From assembly GCF_018327685.1 (NCBI RefSeq), contig NZ_BNEL01000001.1, forward strand, positions 1,054,001 to 1,118,000: a stretch of DNA of 64,000 nucleotides, given 5' to 3'. The DNA comes from Streptomyces sp. TS71-3 (lineage in GTDB: Bacteria; Actinomycetota; Actinomycetes; Streptomycetales; Streptomycetaceae). A program made the translations under genes and the position numbers. Under the pieces are notes generated by a model. That model had not been told where the DNA came from, did not search any database, and saw nothing but the letters and a program-made list of their open reading frames with translations. This document shows, one piece after another, positions 34,299-43,146 of the stretch. Position 1 is the stretch's first letter. Every line of letters starts with the position of its first letter.

Positions 34299-34724
34299 AT
34301 GTCCCTGCTGACCCTTCCCACCGCGAGCCTCCGTCGCGGCAGCCGCAGCCGCATCCGCACGCCCGCCGTGCGCCGGCGCGAGGGCGGCGACCGCGGCCAG
34401 GTCGCCATCGAGTACGTCGGCCTGCTGCCGATCCTGCTGCTGGTCGGCGTCGCCTGCATCCAGCTCGGCCTCGCCGTCTACGCCGCCCAGCAGGCCGGCA
34501 CCGCCGCGCGGGCCGCCGCCCGCGTCGCCTCCCAGGCGCACACCCCGGCCGACCCGCAGACGGCGGGCCGGGCGGCCATAAGCGACTGGCTGAGCGCGAG
34601 CGTCAGCCAGTCAGGCGGCGGCTTCGACAGCGTCACCTACACCGCCCGCGTCGACGTCCCGTCCATCATCCCCGGTGTCGGCTTCGGCACCGCCCAGCGT
34701 TCCGTCACCATGCCGCGCGACTGA
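34299..34724 (+). CDS. TadE-like minor pseudopilin 2
   Basis: A 141-aa TadE-family protein. The leader GDRGQVAIEYVGLLPILLLV contains the prepilin motif (G, then QVAIEY) followed by a hydrophobic helix and an Ala-rich helical segment (AAQQAGTAARAAARVASQA). The ATG at 34299 lies 2 bp after the stop of the first pseudopilin; longer versions of the frame overlap that gene and are not real. Substrate of the prepilin peptidase at 49090. Confidence 0.88.
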   Translation: MSLLTLPTASLRRGSRSRIRTPAVRRREGGDRGQVAIEYVGLLPILLLVGVACIQLGLAVYAAQQAGTAARAAARVASQAHTPADPQTAGRAAISDWLSASVSQSGGGFDSVTYTARVDVPSIIPGVGFGTAQRSVTMPRD

Positions 34725-34777
34725 CGCCGCCGGCACGCGCCACCCACGTTCCGACGCTTCTCCAAGGAGCACCGCAG

Positions 34778-36118
34778 ATGAGTCTCAGGGCCCGGCTGAA
34801 CAGCCCGGAGTCGGGGGCGACCCACCTAGAGGAGAACCACCTCGTCGGGGTCTACCGCGCCAAGCTCCTCGAAGAGATCGACCTCGCCGAGATGTCCGCG
34901 CTGGCCGCCGCCGACCGCCGCATCCGCCTGGAACGCGTCCTCGGGCACATCATCAGCCGCGAGGGGCCCGTCCTCTCCACCCACGAGCGCGCCGTCCTGA
35001 TCCGCCGGGTCGTCGACGAGGCGCTCGGCCTCGGCATCCTCGAACCGCTGCTGGAGGACGCCTCCATCAGCGAGATCATGGTCAACGGCCCCGACCAGAT
35101 CTTCGTGGAGCGCGGCGGCCGGCTCGAACAGCTCCCGATGCGGTTCAGCTCCACCGAGCAGCTGATGCAGACCATCGAGCGCATCGTCTCCACCGTCAAC
35201 CGCCGGGTGGACGAGGCCAACCCGATGGTGGACGCCCGCCTGCCGTCCGGCGAGCGCGTCAACGTGATCATCCCGCCGCTCTCGCTGACCGGCCCGGTCC
35301 TGACGATCCGGCGCTTCCCGCGCGCCTTCACCCTCCAGGAGATGATCGCGCTCGGCTCGCTCGACGAGCAGATGACGGTGCTGCTGGCCGCGCTGATCCG
35401 GGCCAAGTTCAACGTGATCGTCTCCGGCGCCACCGGCACCGGCAAGACCACCCTGCTCAACGCCCTGTCCGCGGTGATCCCCGAGGGCGAGCGGATCGTC
35501 ACCATCGAGGACTCCGCCGAGCTCCAGCTCCAGCAGGCCCACGTGATCACCCTGGAGGCCCGGCCCGCGAACGTGGAGGGCAAGGGCCGCATCACCATCC
35601 GCGACCTGGTCCGCAACTCCCTGCGCATGCGGCCCGACCGCATCATCGTCGGCGAGGTCCGCGGCGGCGAGACCCTGGACATGCTCCAGGCGATGTCCAC
35701 CGGCCACGACGGCTCGCTCGCCACCGTGCACGCCAACAGCGCCGAGGACGCCCTCATGCGCCTGCAGACGCTCGCTTCGATGTCCGAGGTGGAGATCCCG
35801 TTCGTCGCGATCAAGGACCAGATCAACAGCGCCGTCGAGGTGATCGTCCAGCTCACCCGGTTCGCGGACGGCGCCCGCCGGCTCACCGAGATCGCGCTCG
35901 TCCACTCGCACGGCCGGGAGGAGTACCGGATCGCCACCGTCTGCCGGTTCGCCGCCCAGCCGATGGGCGCGGACGGCCGGATCCACGGCAAGTTCGAGTA
36001 CTTCCCGCTGCCCCGGCGGGTCGCCGAGCGCCTCTACATGAAGAACGAGGCGATCCCCCCGGCCTATGGGGTGGCCGACACCGACGACGACCTCGCCATC
36101 CGGTACTCGCCCGTATGA
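34778..36118 (+). CDS. tadA: TadA/CpaF secretion ATPase
   Basis: The 446-aa product is the hexameric type II/IV secretion-family ATPase that drives Flp pilus assembly. An N-terminal helical domain and EIMVNGPDQIFVERGG near residue 101 precede Walker A GATGTGKTT (residues 217-225), the Asp box IVTIEDSAELQL near 245, Walker B with RPDRIIVGEVRGGE near 286, and the His box GHDGSLATVHANS near 309. It is cytoplasmic and works with the TadB/TadC membrane platform. Confidence 0.95.
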   Translation: MSLRARLNSPESGATHLEENHLVGVYRAKLLEEIDLAEMSALAAADRRIRLERVLGHIISREGPVLSTHERAVLIRRVVDEALGLGILEPLLEDASISEIMVNGPDQIFVERGGRLEQLPMRFSSTEQLMQTIERIVSTVNRRVDEANPMVDARLPSGERVNVIIPPLSLTGPVLTIRRFPRAFTLQEMIALGSLDEQMTVLLAALIRAKFNVIVSGATGTGKTTLLNALSAVIPEGERIVTIEDSAELQLQQAHVITLEARPANVEGKGRITIRDLVRNSLRMRPDRIIVGEVRGGETLDMLQAMSTGHDGSLATVHANSAEDALMRLQTLASMSEVEIPFVAIKDQINSAVEVIVQLTRFADGARRLTEIALVHSHGREEYRIATVCRFAAQPMGADGRIHGKFEYFPLPRRVAERLYMKNEAIPPAYGVADTDDDLAIRYSPV

Positions 36119-36236
36119 CCGCCCGCCACGCCGTCCCGCCGGCCGCCCGCCCGCGCCCGGCCCCGCCGGCGGTGCGCCCCCACCGCCCGCCTGGCCCCAC
36201 CCGGACCGCCCGAGCCCACACAGAGAGCCCGTCCCC

Positions 36237-37175
36237 ATGCATCTCACACTCCTGACGGTCGTCGTCACGCTGCTCGCCTGCGTGTTCGCCGTCGTCGGCC
36301 TGCACAGTTACGCGGTCGGCAAGGCCCAGCGGGACGATCTCGTCGAGCGGCTCGCCGCCACGGGCCGGGGACCGATGATCAGCGGCCGCAGGCGGCGCTT
36401 CCCCGGGGTCGACCGCCGGCTGCGCGGCACCCGCCTCGGCCGGACCATCGAGCGCAAGATCGCCGTGACCGGCCTCGACCTCACCCCCGGCGAGTACGCC
36501 GTCTACACCGTGGCGAGCCTGCTGGTGGTCTACTTCGCGGTGGAGACGGTCTTCACCTCGTTCTTCGGCCTGATCGCCGTTCTCGTCGGCCTCTGGTGCG
36601 CCAACGCCTTCCTCAACTGGCAGCGCACCAAGCGCACCCAGGCGTTCATCGGCCAGCTCCCCGAGCTCACCCGCATCCTCGCCAACGCCACCCAGGCCGG
36701 CCTCGCCCTGCGCACCGCGATCTCGATGGCCGCGGAGGAACTGGACGACCCGGCGGGCGAGGAGCTGCGCATGGTCGCCGACCAGCTCTCCGTGGGCCAC
36801 TCGCTCGACGACGCCATGAACGAGCTGTCCGAGCGGCTGCCGTCCCGCGAGCTGACCGTGCTGGTGACCACGCTCATCCTGTCCAACCGCGCCGGCGGCA
36901 CCATCGTCTCCAGCCTGCGCAACCTCACCGACACGCTGGAGGAGCGCAAGGAGACCCGCCGCGAGGTCACCACCCTGCTCTCCCAGGTCAAGGTCACCGC
37001 GGTCGCCGTGCCCGTGCTGGGTCTCGGCTTCCTGCTGATCATCAACAGCATGCGGTCGGGCGCCCTGGACGCCATGACGGGCTCCACGGTCGGCAAGATC
37101 GTCGTGGTCATCGCCGCCGTCCTCTACGGCCTCGGCTTCTTCATGATCAACCGGCTGACGAGGATCCGGATCTGA
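36237..37175 (+). CDS. tadB: TadB-like inner membrane platform protein
   Basis: The 312-aa product is a type II secretion F-domain protein. A membrane segment lies at residues 2-22, then a basic cytoplasmic part, membrane segments near 85-125, the F domain (QLPELTRILANATQAGLALRTAI near 140, then RELTVLVTTLILSNRAGG near 205), and a last pair of helices (260-305). The ATG at 36237 is chosen because upstream codons of the frame overlap tadA and lack membrane features. It pairs with TadC to form the platform on which TadA works. Confidence 0.9.
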   Translation: MHLTLLTVVVTLLACVFAVVGLHSYAVGKAQRDDLVERLAATGRGPMISGRRRRFPGVDRRLRGTRLGRTIERKIAVTGLDLTPGEYAVYTVASLLVVYFAVETVFTSFFGLIAVLVGLWCANAFLNWQRTKRTQAFIGQLPELTRILANATQAGLALRTAISMAAEELDDPAGEELRMVADQLSVGHSLDDAMNELSERLPSRELTVLVTTLILSNRAGGTIVSSLRNLTDTLEERKETRREVTTLLSQVKVTAVAVPVLGLGFLLIINSMRSGALDAMTGSTVGKIVVVIAAVLYGLGFFMINRLTRIRI

Positions 37176-37432
37176 CGGGCCGCCCGGCGGGGCGGACACG
37201 GGTGGTTCCGCGAGCGGTCCGCGAGCGGTCCGCGAGCGTTCCGGGGAAGGGACCGGGAGAGAGCGAACGGAGAAAGGCCGGAGGGAACCGGAGCGGAAGA
37301 GGCCGGGAGAGGCCGGAGGAAACCGGAGCGGAAGAGGCCGGGAGAGGCCGGAGGAAACCGGAGCGGAAGAGGCCGGAAGCGACCGGAGAGACCGCAAGAG
37401 ACGGAAGAGAGCAGGAGAGTCAGGGACACGCC
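37176..37432 (+). repeat. tadB-tadC gap with 11-bp and 35-bp tandem repeats
   Basis: Three copies of an 11-bp unit (37209-37241, CGCGAGCGGTC type) are followed by a purine-rich tract. Two exact copies of a 35-bp unit (37296-37330, 37331-37365) and a partial third (37366-37376) lie in it, with degenerate copies on both sides. Nearly the whole plus strand from 37240 to 37425 consists of G and A with CCGG islands. The frame upstream of tadC stays open, but the ATG at 37433 is better supported. Confidence 0.85.
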
Positions 37433-38323
37433 ATGGATGAACTAGCGCTCGCACTCGTGATGGGGCTGTCGGTGTACGGCGTCTTCGCCGGCATACGGCG
37501 CTACCGCGCCGACGCCAAGCTCCCGGACGACCTCGCCGTGGCCCTGGAGGTCGGCGGCTCGCGCACCAGCGTCACCGGCTCCCTCGTGGACCGCATGGGC
37601 ATGCGGTACGCCCCCGCCGTGCTGCGCATGATGGGCCCCAAGCGCGTCGACGCGGTCCGCCGCAGGCTGGACATGGCGGGCAACCCCGGCGGCATGACCG
37701 TCGACCGGTACGCCGCCCGGCGCGCCGTCTACACCACGCTCGGCTTCGTCGCGGGCGTGGTGATGCTGATGAACGGCCAGGTCTTCCTGGCGCTGATCTT
37801 CGCCGTCTACGGGTTCCTCTGGACCGAGGCCCTGATCCGCATCGCCATCAGCCGCCGCCGCGACGACATCGAGCGCACCCTGCCCGACTTCCTGGACGTG
37901 CTCGCCGTCGTGGTCTCCGCCGGCCTCGGCTTCCGGCAGGCCCTGGAGCGGGTCTCCGAGAAGTACCAGGGACCCTGGTCGGACGAGCTGCGCATCACCC
38001 TGCGCCAGATGGACATGGGCGTCAGCCGCCGGAACGCCTTCGAGCAGCTGCGCCGGCGCAACGACTCCGAGCAGGTCTCCATGTTCGTCTCCGCGCTCCA
38101 GCAGGGCGAGGAGCTCGGTGCACCGATCGTGGACACGCTCATCCAGATAGCCAACGACATGCGCCGCACCGACGCGCAGAACGCCCGCCGCAAGGCGGCC
38201 AAGGCCGTTCCGAAGTCCACGCTGATAGTGACGAGCGTGATGCTCCCGGCGACCCTGCTGCTGATCGCGGTCGGCTTCTACTACGGGTCCGGCGTCGACT
38301 TCAACGATCTGCTCGGGGGGTGA
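37433..38323 (+). CDS. tadC: TadC-like inner membrane platform protein
   Basis: The 296-aa product has a short N-terminal helix, paired membrane segments near residues 97-130 and a T2SS F domain (RTLPDFLDVLAVVVSAGLG-type sequence near 145, EQVSMFVSALQQGEELGAPI near 212). A C-terminal membrane pair ends at GVDFNDLLGG. The ATG at 37433 has AGGGA and AGGAG upstream. It is separated from tadB by the repeat-rich gap but certainly belongs to the same machine. Confidence 0.9.
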   Translation: MDELALALVMGLSVYGVFAGIRRYRADAKLPDDLAVALEVGGSRTSVTGSLVDRMGMRYAPAVLRMMGPKRVDAVRRRLDMAGNPGGMTVDRYAARRAVYTTLGFVAGVVMLMNGQVFLALIFAVYGFLWTEALIRIAISRRRDDIERTLPDFLDVLAVVVSAGLGFRQALERVSEKYQGPWSDELRITLRQMDMGVSRRNAFEQLRRRNDSEQVSMFVSALQQGEELGAPIVDTLIQIANDMRRTDAQNARRKAAKAVPKSTLIVTSVMLPATLLLIAVGFYYGSGVDFNDLLGG

Positions 38324-38731
38324 GGGCGTTCCGGTGCCAGTTCGGCGATCTGCACTGGGGGCGACGGCGTTCGGGTGCGCGGGCCGTGGGCTCGGTCCGG
38401 TTCGGTGGAGTCCTACGGGTTCGGTGGGGTCCTGAGGGGGTCGGTGGGGGGCCGTGGGGGTTCGGTGCGGTGACGAGAGGGTCAACGATCCGCTGAGTGG
38501 GTGACGGGATGTCAAGGCGGCACGCACACTGCGTACACCAGAAGGAACCGTCGGCACCCGGCGGCGCGTGCACTCAGAGACGGTGGGGCACGCGCAGACC
38601 CTCCGGGACGAGCACGAGCACGAGAACGAGCACCAAAACGAGCACGGGTACGGGCACGGCGCGCGGTACGCACGGGCCGCGTGGCACGCGGAGACGGACC
38701 AGGGAGCAACGGGAGGGAAGGTGACGGGAGG
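38324..38731. other. Gene-free gap with degenerate G-rich repeats
   Basis: This 408-bp stretch separates tadC from the kinase. Near 38396-38473 a TTCGGTGG(A/G)GTCCT-like unit recurs about four times at 19-21 bp steps. Near 38605-38665 there is an imperfect GAGCAC repeat. I see no convincing promoter. The kinase start follows the G-rich ribosome binding sequence at 38710-38730. Confidence 0.6.
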
Positions 38732-40726
38732 ATGCTGCGACGCCTGCGCGCCCCGGCAGCCCTGACCGGAGGCGGGGACCCCATGGGACCGGCCGGTCCC
38801 GGCGCCCCCGGGGCGCCCCAGGGGAGCGGGGAGCCCGGCGGGCCCTCCGGCGGGGGCATGGTGGGTGTGGTGGGCACCAAGGGCCACGTCCCGTCCCTGC
38901 CCATCCAGGTCAACGCCCTCCAGGCGCTCTGCCGCCAGCTCTTCGGCTTCCGTCTCGCCATGACCGCCCTCGCCGCGCCCTTCGCGCTGACCTCCGCGGA
39001 GACCGGCCTCGGGGCGTGGCTGGTGGGCTCCGCCGTGCTGGTCACGTTCATGCTGTCGTACGTGCTGATGCGCGACTGGGAGCGGTTCGGCCCGGTCCTG
39101 CTGCGGCACCCGTCGCTGCTCGCCGCCGACATGCTCTTCGGCGCGCTGCTGCTCTTCACCGCCTCGCCGAACTCGCCCCTCGGCATCGTCACCATCTGCA
39201 CCCCCCTGCTCGCCGGCCTCGTCTACAGCTGGCGCGGCGCGGGCATCTTCGCCGCCCTCCAGATCGTGCTGCTCGCCGCGGCGTACGCGGTCACCGACCT
39301 GAACTCCCACACGTCCGGGCTGCTGCTGGTGGGCCTGTGCGTCCTCGCGGGCGCCGTCGGCGGCACCCTGCGCGGGCTGCTGCTGCGTTTCGGTGCCGCC
39401 TCCCAGGCCCTGACGGAGACCCGCGCGCGGCTCGCCGTGAACGAGGCCGTGGAGGGCGAACGCGCCCGGCTCGCCCGCGAGATGCACGACTCCGTCGCCA
39501 AGACCCTGCACGGCCTCGCGCTCGCCGCCGACGGCCTCGCCTCCTCCGCCGACCGGATGGACCCGGCGACCGTCAAGCACCAGGCCGAGCTGGTGGCCCG
39601 CTCGGCGCGCCGCGCCGCCTCCGAGGCCCGCGAGCTCCTCTCCGACCTGCGCCGCGCCTCCGGCGCCGACGCGCGCGTGGACCTCGCCGCCGAACTCGCC
39701 GAGCGTGCCGCCGACTTCTCGCGGCGCTCCGGCATACGCACCGGGTTCCTGCCGCTCGCGGGCGCCCCGCTGCCGCCACTGCCGCCCGCGGTCGCCCGGC
39801 ACCTGCTGACCATCGCCTCCGAGGCCATGGAGAACGCCCACCGGCACGCCGCCGCCGGCCACGTCGACGTGCGGGCCGGCATCGTCGGCGACCAGCTCTG
39901 CATGAGCGTCCAGGACGACGGCCGCGGACTGCCGCCCGACACCACCCTCGCCGGGCTCAAGCGCGCCGGCCACTTCGGCCTGGTCGGCATGGTCGAGCGC
40001 GCCGCGGGCATCGGCGCGCGGATCAGGATCGGCAAGGGGCACCGGACGTCGGGCACGGAGGTCCGCGTCGACCTGCCCCTCGCGGCGTTGCCGGCCGCGG
40101 CGGGGGAGGGCGCGGAGGCGGCGGGGCCGGGGGGACTGGGTCTGGGCGTGGGGGTGGGCGTGGAGGGGCGGGGGGTTTCGGCTCCCAGCGGGTTTGCGGC
40201 TCCGGCCGGGGGTTCTACACCCGCCGGGGTTCAGGGCCCCGCCGGGGTTCCGGGTCCCGGCGGGGTTGCGGCTTCGGCTCCGGTCCCTTCCCCTGTTCCG
40301 GCTGCTACCTCGTTCCCTGCAACCGGGGCGGCCTCGGTTCCGGGTACCGGGCCGGCTCTGGTCCCGGTTGCCGTTCCGCCCCCGGCCGGGCGGCCGTTCC
40401 CCGCGGCGCCGCTCCCGCTTCCCGGCGTGCCCGGGTTCCCGCTCGCCGAGCCCCCGGGGCCCGCCCGGGACCCCGACCCGTCCACGCTGCCGCTCGCGGT
40501 GCCGCGTCCGGGCCGGCCCGGCGCCCGGCCGGCCGCGGTAACCGGGCCGGTTGCCCCGGAGGGGCCCGCGCCACGGGAACTGCCCGCGCTGTGGCAACCC
40601 CCCGCCTCGCAGGAACTGCCCGCGCTGCGGGAGCCGTCCGTCTCACGGGAGCTGCCACCGCTTCAGGAGCCGCCCGCCGCCGCGCCCCCGTACACGTCCC
40701 AGCCGACACCACCCCCCACCCCCTGA
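38732..40726 (+). CDS. NarL-family sensor histidine kinase (HisKA_3) of the tad locus
   Basis: The 664-aa product has about six membrane helices (residues 65-190, starting FGFRLAMTALAAPFALTS) and a dimerisation/phosphotransfer domain with EMHDSVAKTLHGLALAADG (His near 252). A HATPase domain follows (SEAMENAHRHAAAGHVDV, QDDGRGLPPD, GHFGLVGMVERA). After about residue 455 comes a 200-residue Pro/Gly/Ala-rich tail with no recognisable domain. It has no large external sensor, so the helices themselves probably sense the stimulus. The adjacent response regulator follows after 16 bp. Confidence 0.9.
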   Translation: MLRRLRAPAALTGGGDPMGPAGPGAPGAPQGSGEPGGPSGGGMVGVVGTKGHVPSLPIQVNALQALCRQLFGFRLAMTALAAPFALTSAETGLGAWLVGSAVLVTFMLSYVLMRDWERFGPVLLRHPSLLAADMLFGALLLFTASPNSPLGIVTICTPLLAGLVYSWRGAGIFAALQIVLLAAAYAVTDLNSHTSGLLLVGLCVLAGAVGGTLRGLLLRFGAASQALTETRARLAVNEAVEGERARLAREMHDSVAKTLHGLALAADGLASSADRMDPATVKHQAELVARSARRAASEARELLSDLRRASGADARVDLAAELAERAADFSRRSGIRTGFLPLAGAPLPPLPPAVARHLLTIASEAMENAHRHAAAGHVDVRAGIVGDQLCMSVQDDGRGLPPDTTLAGLKRAGHFGLVGMVERAAGIGARIRIGKGHRTSGTEVRVDLPLAALPAAAGEGAEAAGPGGLGLGVGVGVEGRGVSAPSGFAAPAGGSTPAGVQGPAGVPGPGGVAASAPVPSPVPAATSFPATGAASVPGTGPALVPVAVPPPAGRPFPAAPLPLPGVPGFPLAEPPGPARDPDPSTLPLAVPRPGRPGARPAAVTGPVAPEGPAPRELPALWQPPASQELPALREPSVSRELPPLQEPPAAAPPYTSQPTPPPTP

Positions 40727-40742
40727 GAGGAGGCCGCGAACG

Positions 40743-41948
40743 ATGCCGGACGACACCACGCCGCCGCCGGGGCACCGGAACGCAGGGCCCCCGCCCACCC
40801 GGCACGGTGCCACGGATCCCGGGCACTCCCGGAGCCACGAGGCGTCGCAGCACACCTCCGGACATTCGATGGCCCGCTCGGAGCACACGCCCACTCACGT
40901 CAGGGCCGTGCCGGGACCCGCGACACCCGCGCCGCACATGGGACCTGCGGGACCCGGCGGACCCGCAGGACCGCCCGGAACATCCCCGTCCCCGTCCCCG
41001 TCCTCGGGCGGATTTCCCGCCCTCCCCGAGCCGTCCGCACCGACACCGCTGCGGGTGGTGGTGGCGGACGACAATCCGGTGGTGCGGGCCGGGCTCACCG
41101 TGCTGCTCTCCGGACGTGACGACATCGAGGTCGTCGCCGAGGCCTCCGACGGCCGGGAGGCGTACGAGCAGGCCCGGCGGCACCGCCCCGACGTCATCCT
41201 GCTCGACGTCCGCATGCCCGGCGTGGACGGCCTCTCCGCCCTGCCGCACCTGGTGCGCATCGCGCCGGTGCTGATGATGACGTACAGCCGCGAATCCGAG
41301 ATCGTGCACGAGTCGCTGCGGCTCGGCGCGGGCGGCTACCTGGTGCACGGCGAGTTCACCGCGGACCAGCTCGTCGCGGCCGTCCGGGACATGAGGGAGG
41401 GCAGGGCCCCGCTGTCGGCCACGGCGTCGAGGGCGCTGCTCGCCTCCATGCGCGGCGGCGGCCCCGGCGCGGGCGGCCCGGTACCGCTGCCGGACGGCCT
41501 CGGCACGGCGTTCCCCGCCGCGGGCCACCAGAACCAGGCAAACCCCCAACCGTCTGCATCTGCACACATCCCTGAGGCGCAGGTGCCCCGGTCGCGCCCA
41601 ATCGACCCCGGTATCACTGGCCCTGGCTATGTGACAGCTTCGCAACAGTACCCCTCGCAATCTTCGCTATCGCAAGCGAACGTGGCACAGTCGTCAGTAT
41701 CGGCCGGCGCGGGGGGAGCGTCATCCCGGGGCGTCGGGGCGGGGCTGAGCCAGCGGGAGGTGGAGGTCATGGACCTGATCGCGTCGGGCATGACGAACCA
41801 GCAGATCGCCGCCGCCTGCTTCATCAGCGAGAAGACCGTCAAGAACCACATCAACCGGATATTCGCCAAACTGCACGCAGGCAGCCGCAGCGAGGCCATA
41901 GCGCGCTGGCTGGGCACCGCGCCGGGAAACGGGGCGCACCATGGCTGA
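40743..41948 (+). CDS. NarL/LuxR-type response regulator with extended tail and linker
   Basis: At 401 aa this is nearly twice the usual size. Residues 1-100 are a Pro/His/Gly-rich tail. The receiver (about 101-220) shows VVVADDNPVVRAG, phosphoacceptor Asp in VILLDVRMPG and MMTYSRES. A linker of about 110 residues (226-335) has a Gln/Ser-rich part (TASQQYPSQSSLSQANVAQ). The LuxR helix-turn-helix (SQREVEVMDLIASGMTNQQI, then EKTVKNHINRIF) ends the protein. The ribosome binding site AGAGGAGG is at 40726-40733. It is probably phosphorylated by the preceding kinase and may control flp, whose gene follows. Confidence 0.9.
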   Translation: MPDDTTPPPGHRNAGPPPTRHGATDPGHSRSHEASQHTSGHSMARSEHTPTHVRAVPGPATPAPHMGPAGPGGPAGPPGTSPSPSPSSGGFPALPEPSAPTPLRVVVADDNPVVRAGLTVLLSGRDDIEVVAEASDGREAYEQARRHRPDVILLDVRMPGVDGLSALPHLVRIAPVLMMTYSRESEIVHESLRLGAGGYLVHGEFTADQLVAAVRDMREGRAPLSATASRALLASMRGGGPGAGGPVPLPDGLGTAFPAAGHQNQANPQPSASAHIPEAQVPRSRPIDPGITGPGYVTASQQYPSQSSLSQANVAQSSVSAGAGGASSRGVGAGLSQREVEVMDLIASGMTNQQIAAACFISEKTVKNHINRIFAKLHAGSRSEAIARWLGTAPGNGAHHG

Positions 41949-42110
41949 GCGCGAGCCCCGCGTGGGGCGCGACGGCGGCGCCCGGCCCGGCGAGCCGCGG
42001 CGGGACGAGAGCCCCCTTCGGCTGGGCAAGCTGCCGCTTTGGGCCCGAAGTTGGGCCCCCAGGCCTATGCTGGAGCAACCCTCCCCGGCGTACGTTTCCA
42101 CCGTCGCCGG

Positions 42111-42139
42111 CGTTTCCGGCCGGGAGGAAGCCGGAAACG
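42111..42139. other. Hairpin in the leader region of the Flp pilin gene
   Basis: A perfect 10-bp inverted repeat (42111-42120 with 42130-42139, 9-base loop) lies 70 bp upstream of the pilin ATG in a 260-bp gap. TATGCT at 42066-42071 could be a -10 box. The hairpin has no T-tract and might be a terminator for the regulator gene, an mRNA stabiliser or a leader element. Confidence 0.5.
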
Positions 42140-42208
42140 CGGTCGGCGAACCGAAGACGTACGGGGTGTCGGCCGGTTGGGGGCCGGCCGAGATCGGAGG
42201 GGATCCGC

Positions 42209-42448
42209 ATGACGAAGACGATGCTGAAGGCCGCCACGGCGACCCAGGTCCACGTCGGCCACTGGGCGAACACCACGGCCGACCGGCTGCGGCGCCGCGC
42301 CGACAAGGGCCAGGGCGCGATCGAGTACGTCGGCATCATCATCCTCGTGGCGGCGATCGTCATCGCGCTGCTGAACACGAAGATGGGCGACACGATCGCC
42401 AACAAGTTCAAGGACACCGTCAACAAGGTCCTCAACGGCGGCGGCTGA
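42209..42448 (+). CDS. flp: Flp/Fap-type major pilin
   Basis: A 79-aa prepilin. A 34-residue basic leader ends DKGQGAIEYVGIIILVAAIV. Gly34 followed by QGAIEY is the G/XXXXEY site for prepilin peptidase, and the mature pilin of 45 residues is a hydrophobic helix plus a short Lys/Asn-rich end (NKFKDTVNKVLNGGG). This is the expected main subunit of the Tad pilus. The ATG at 42209 has GGAGGGG at 42197-42203. It is placed after the NarL-type regulator and just before the TadG-like gene. Confidence 0.93.
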   Translation: MTKTMLKAATATQVHVGHWANTTADRLRRRADKGQGAIEYVGIIILVAAIVIALLNTKMGDTIANKFKDTVNKVLNGGG

Positions 42449-43116
42449 TCCGCCGGGACACCGTCAAGAAGGACTCAGGGCAGGCCGCACCGCTGTACGT
42501 CACAGCGGTGGTCGGCCTGCTCTTTCTTGCGCTCCTCGTCTTCGCGTTCGGCAAGGCCGACACCAGCCGCAGCGGCACGCAGTCGGCCGCCGACGCCGCG
42601 GCACTCGCCGCAGCCCAGGACTCCCGCGACCAGTTCAAGACCCTCTTCCTGGAGAACGTCCTGAACGGCGGGTGGCTACGGGACCTCCTGAACGGCGACC
42701 GCATCGGGACGTACAACGGATGCACCGAGGCGGACCGGTTCGCGAGCCTGAACGACGCGGGCCAGGTCCAGTGCTCCCAGCTGTCAGACGGGCGCTGGGG
42801 ATTCCACGTTCAGGTGACGTCGAACAAGCCGATGGGAAAGAGCATCATCCCCGGCACGGAGGACAAGCACGCGGAATCGAGTGCTACCGCGGTGGTGGAA
42901 CCGAGGTGCGGGTTCGAGCCCGATCCGGACGCCACCGAATCCCCCTCGCCGCTGCCGCAGAATAACGGCGGCACGTCCGGCGATGACAAGGGCGACAAGA
43001 AGCCGTCGCCGGGGAAAATCACGTGCGACGACAGAGACTTTCAGATCGACCCGGACCACCTGGACCTTCTTCCGGACATGGCGGACCTTTTCACCGTCCG
43101 ACTGGCCGAGGACTGA
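42445..43116 (+). CDS. TadG-like pilus assembly protein with likely CTG start
   Basis: The product (about 223 aa) begins with a basic stretch, then DSGQAAPLYVTAVVGLLFLALLVFAF, a pseudopilin-like leader and membrane helix, and SAADAAALAAAQ typical of TadG/TadE-like proteins. The exported part has several Cys residues and an acidic Pro-rich region (PDATESPSPLPQ). No ATG, GTG or TTG lies in frame between the upstream pilin region and the leader. The best start is CTG at 42445, overlapping the flp stop as CTGA. The position corresponding to Glu+5 of other leaders is Leu, so processing is uncertain. Confidence 0.75.
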   Translation: MIRRDTVKKDSGQAAPLYVTAVVGLLFLALLVFAFGKADTSRSGTQSAADAAALAAAQDSRDQFKTLFLENVLNGGWLRDLLNGDRIGTYNGCTEADRFASLNDAGQVQCSQLSDGRWGFHVQVTSNKPMGKSIIPGTEDKHAESSATAVVEPRCGFEPDPDATESPSPLPQNNGGTSGDDKGDKKPSPGKITCDDRDFQIDPDHLDLLPDMADLFTVRLAED

Positions 43117-43146
43117 ATGCGACCCCGACGTAAAGGAAAACCATCA

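Noticed and set aside
37202..37432. Extended N-terminus of TadC reading through the 35-bp repeats
   Set aside because: It would place about 75 charged residues before the first membrane helix, and ATG 37433 has AGGGA at proper distance.
38501..38731. Longer N-terminus for the tad-locus histidine kinase
   Set aside because: The extra 77 residues are Arg/Gly-rich and read through a repeat; the ATG at 38732 follows G-rich ribosome binding sequence.
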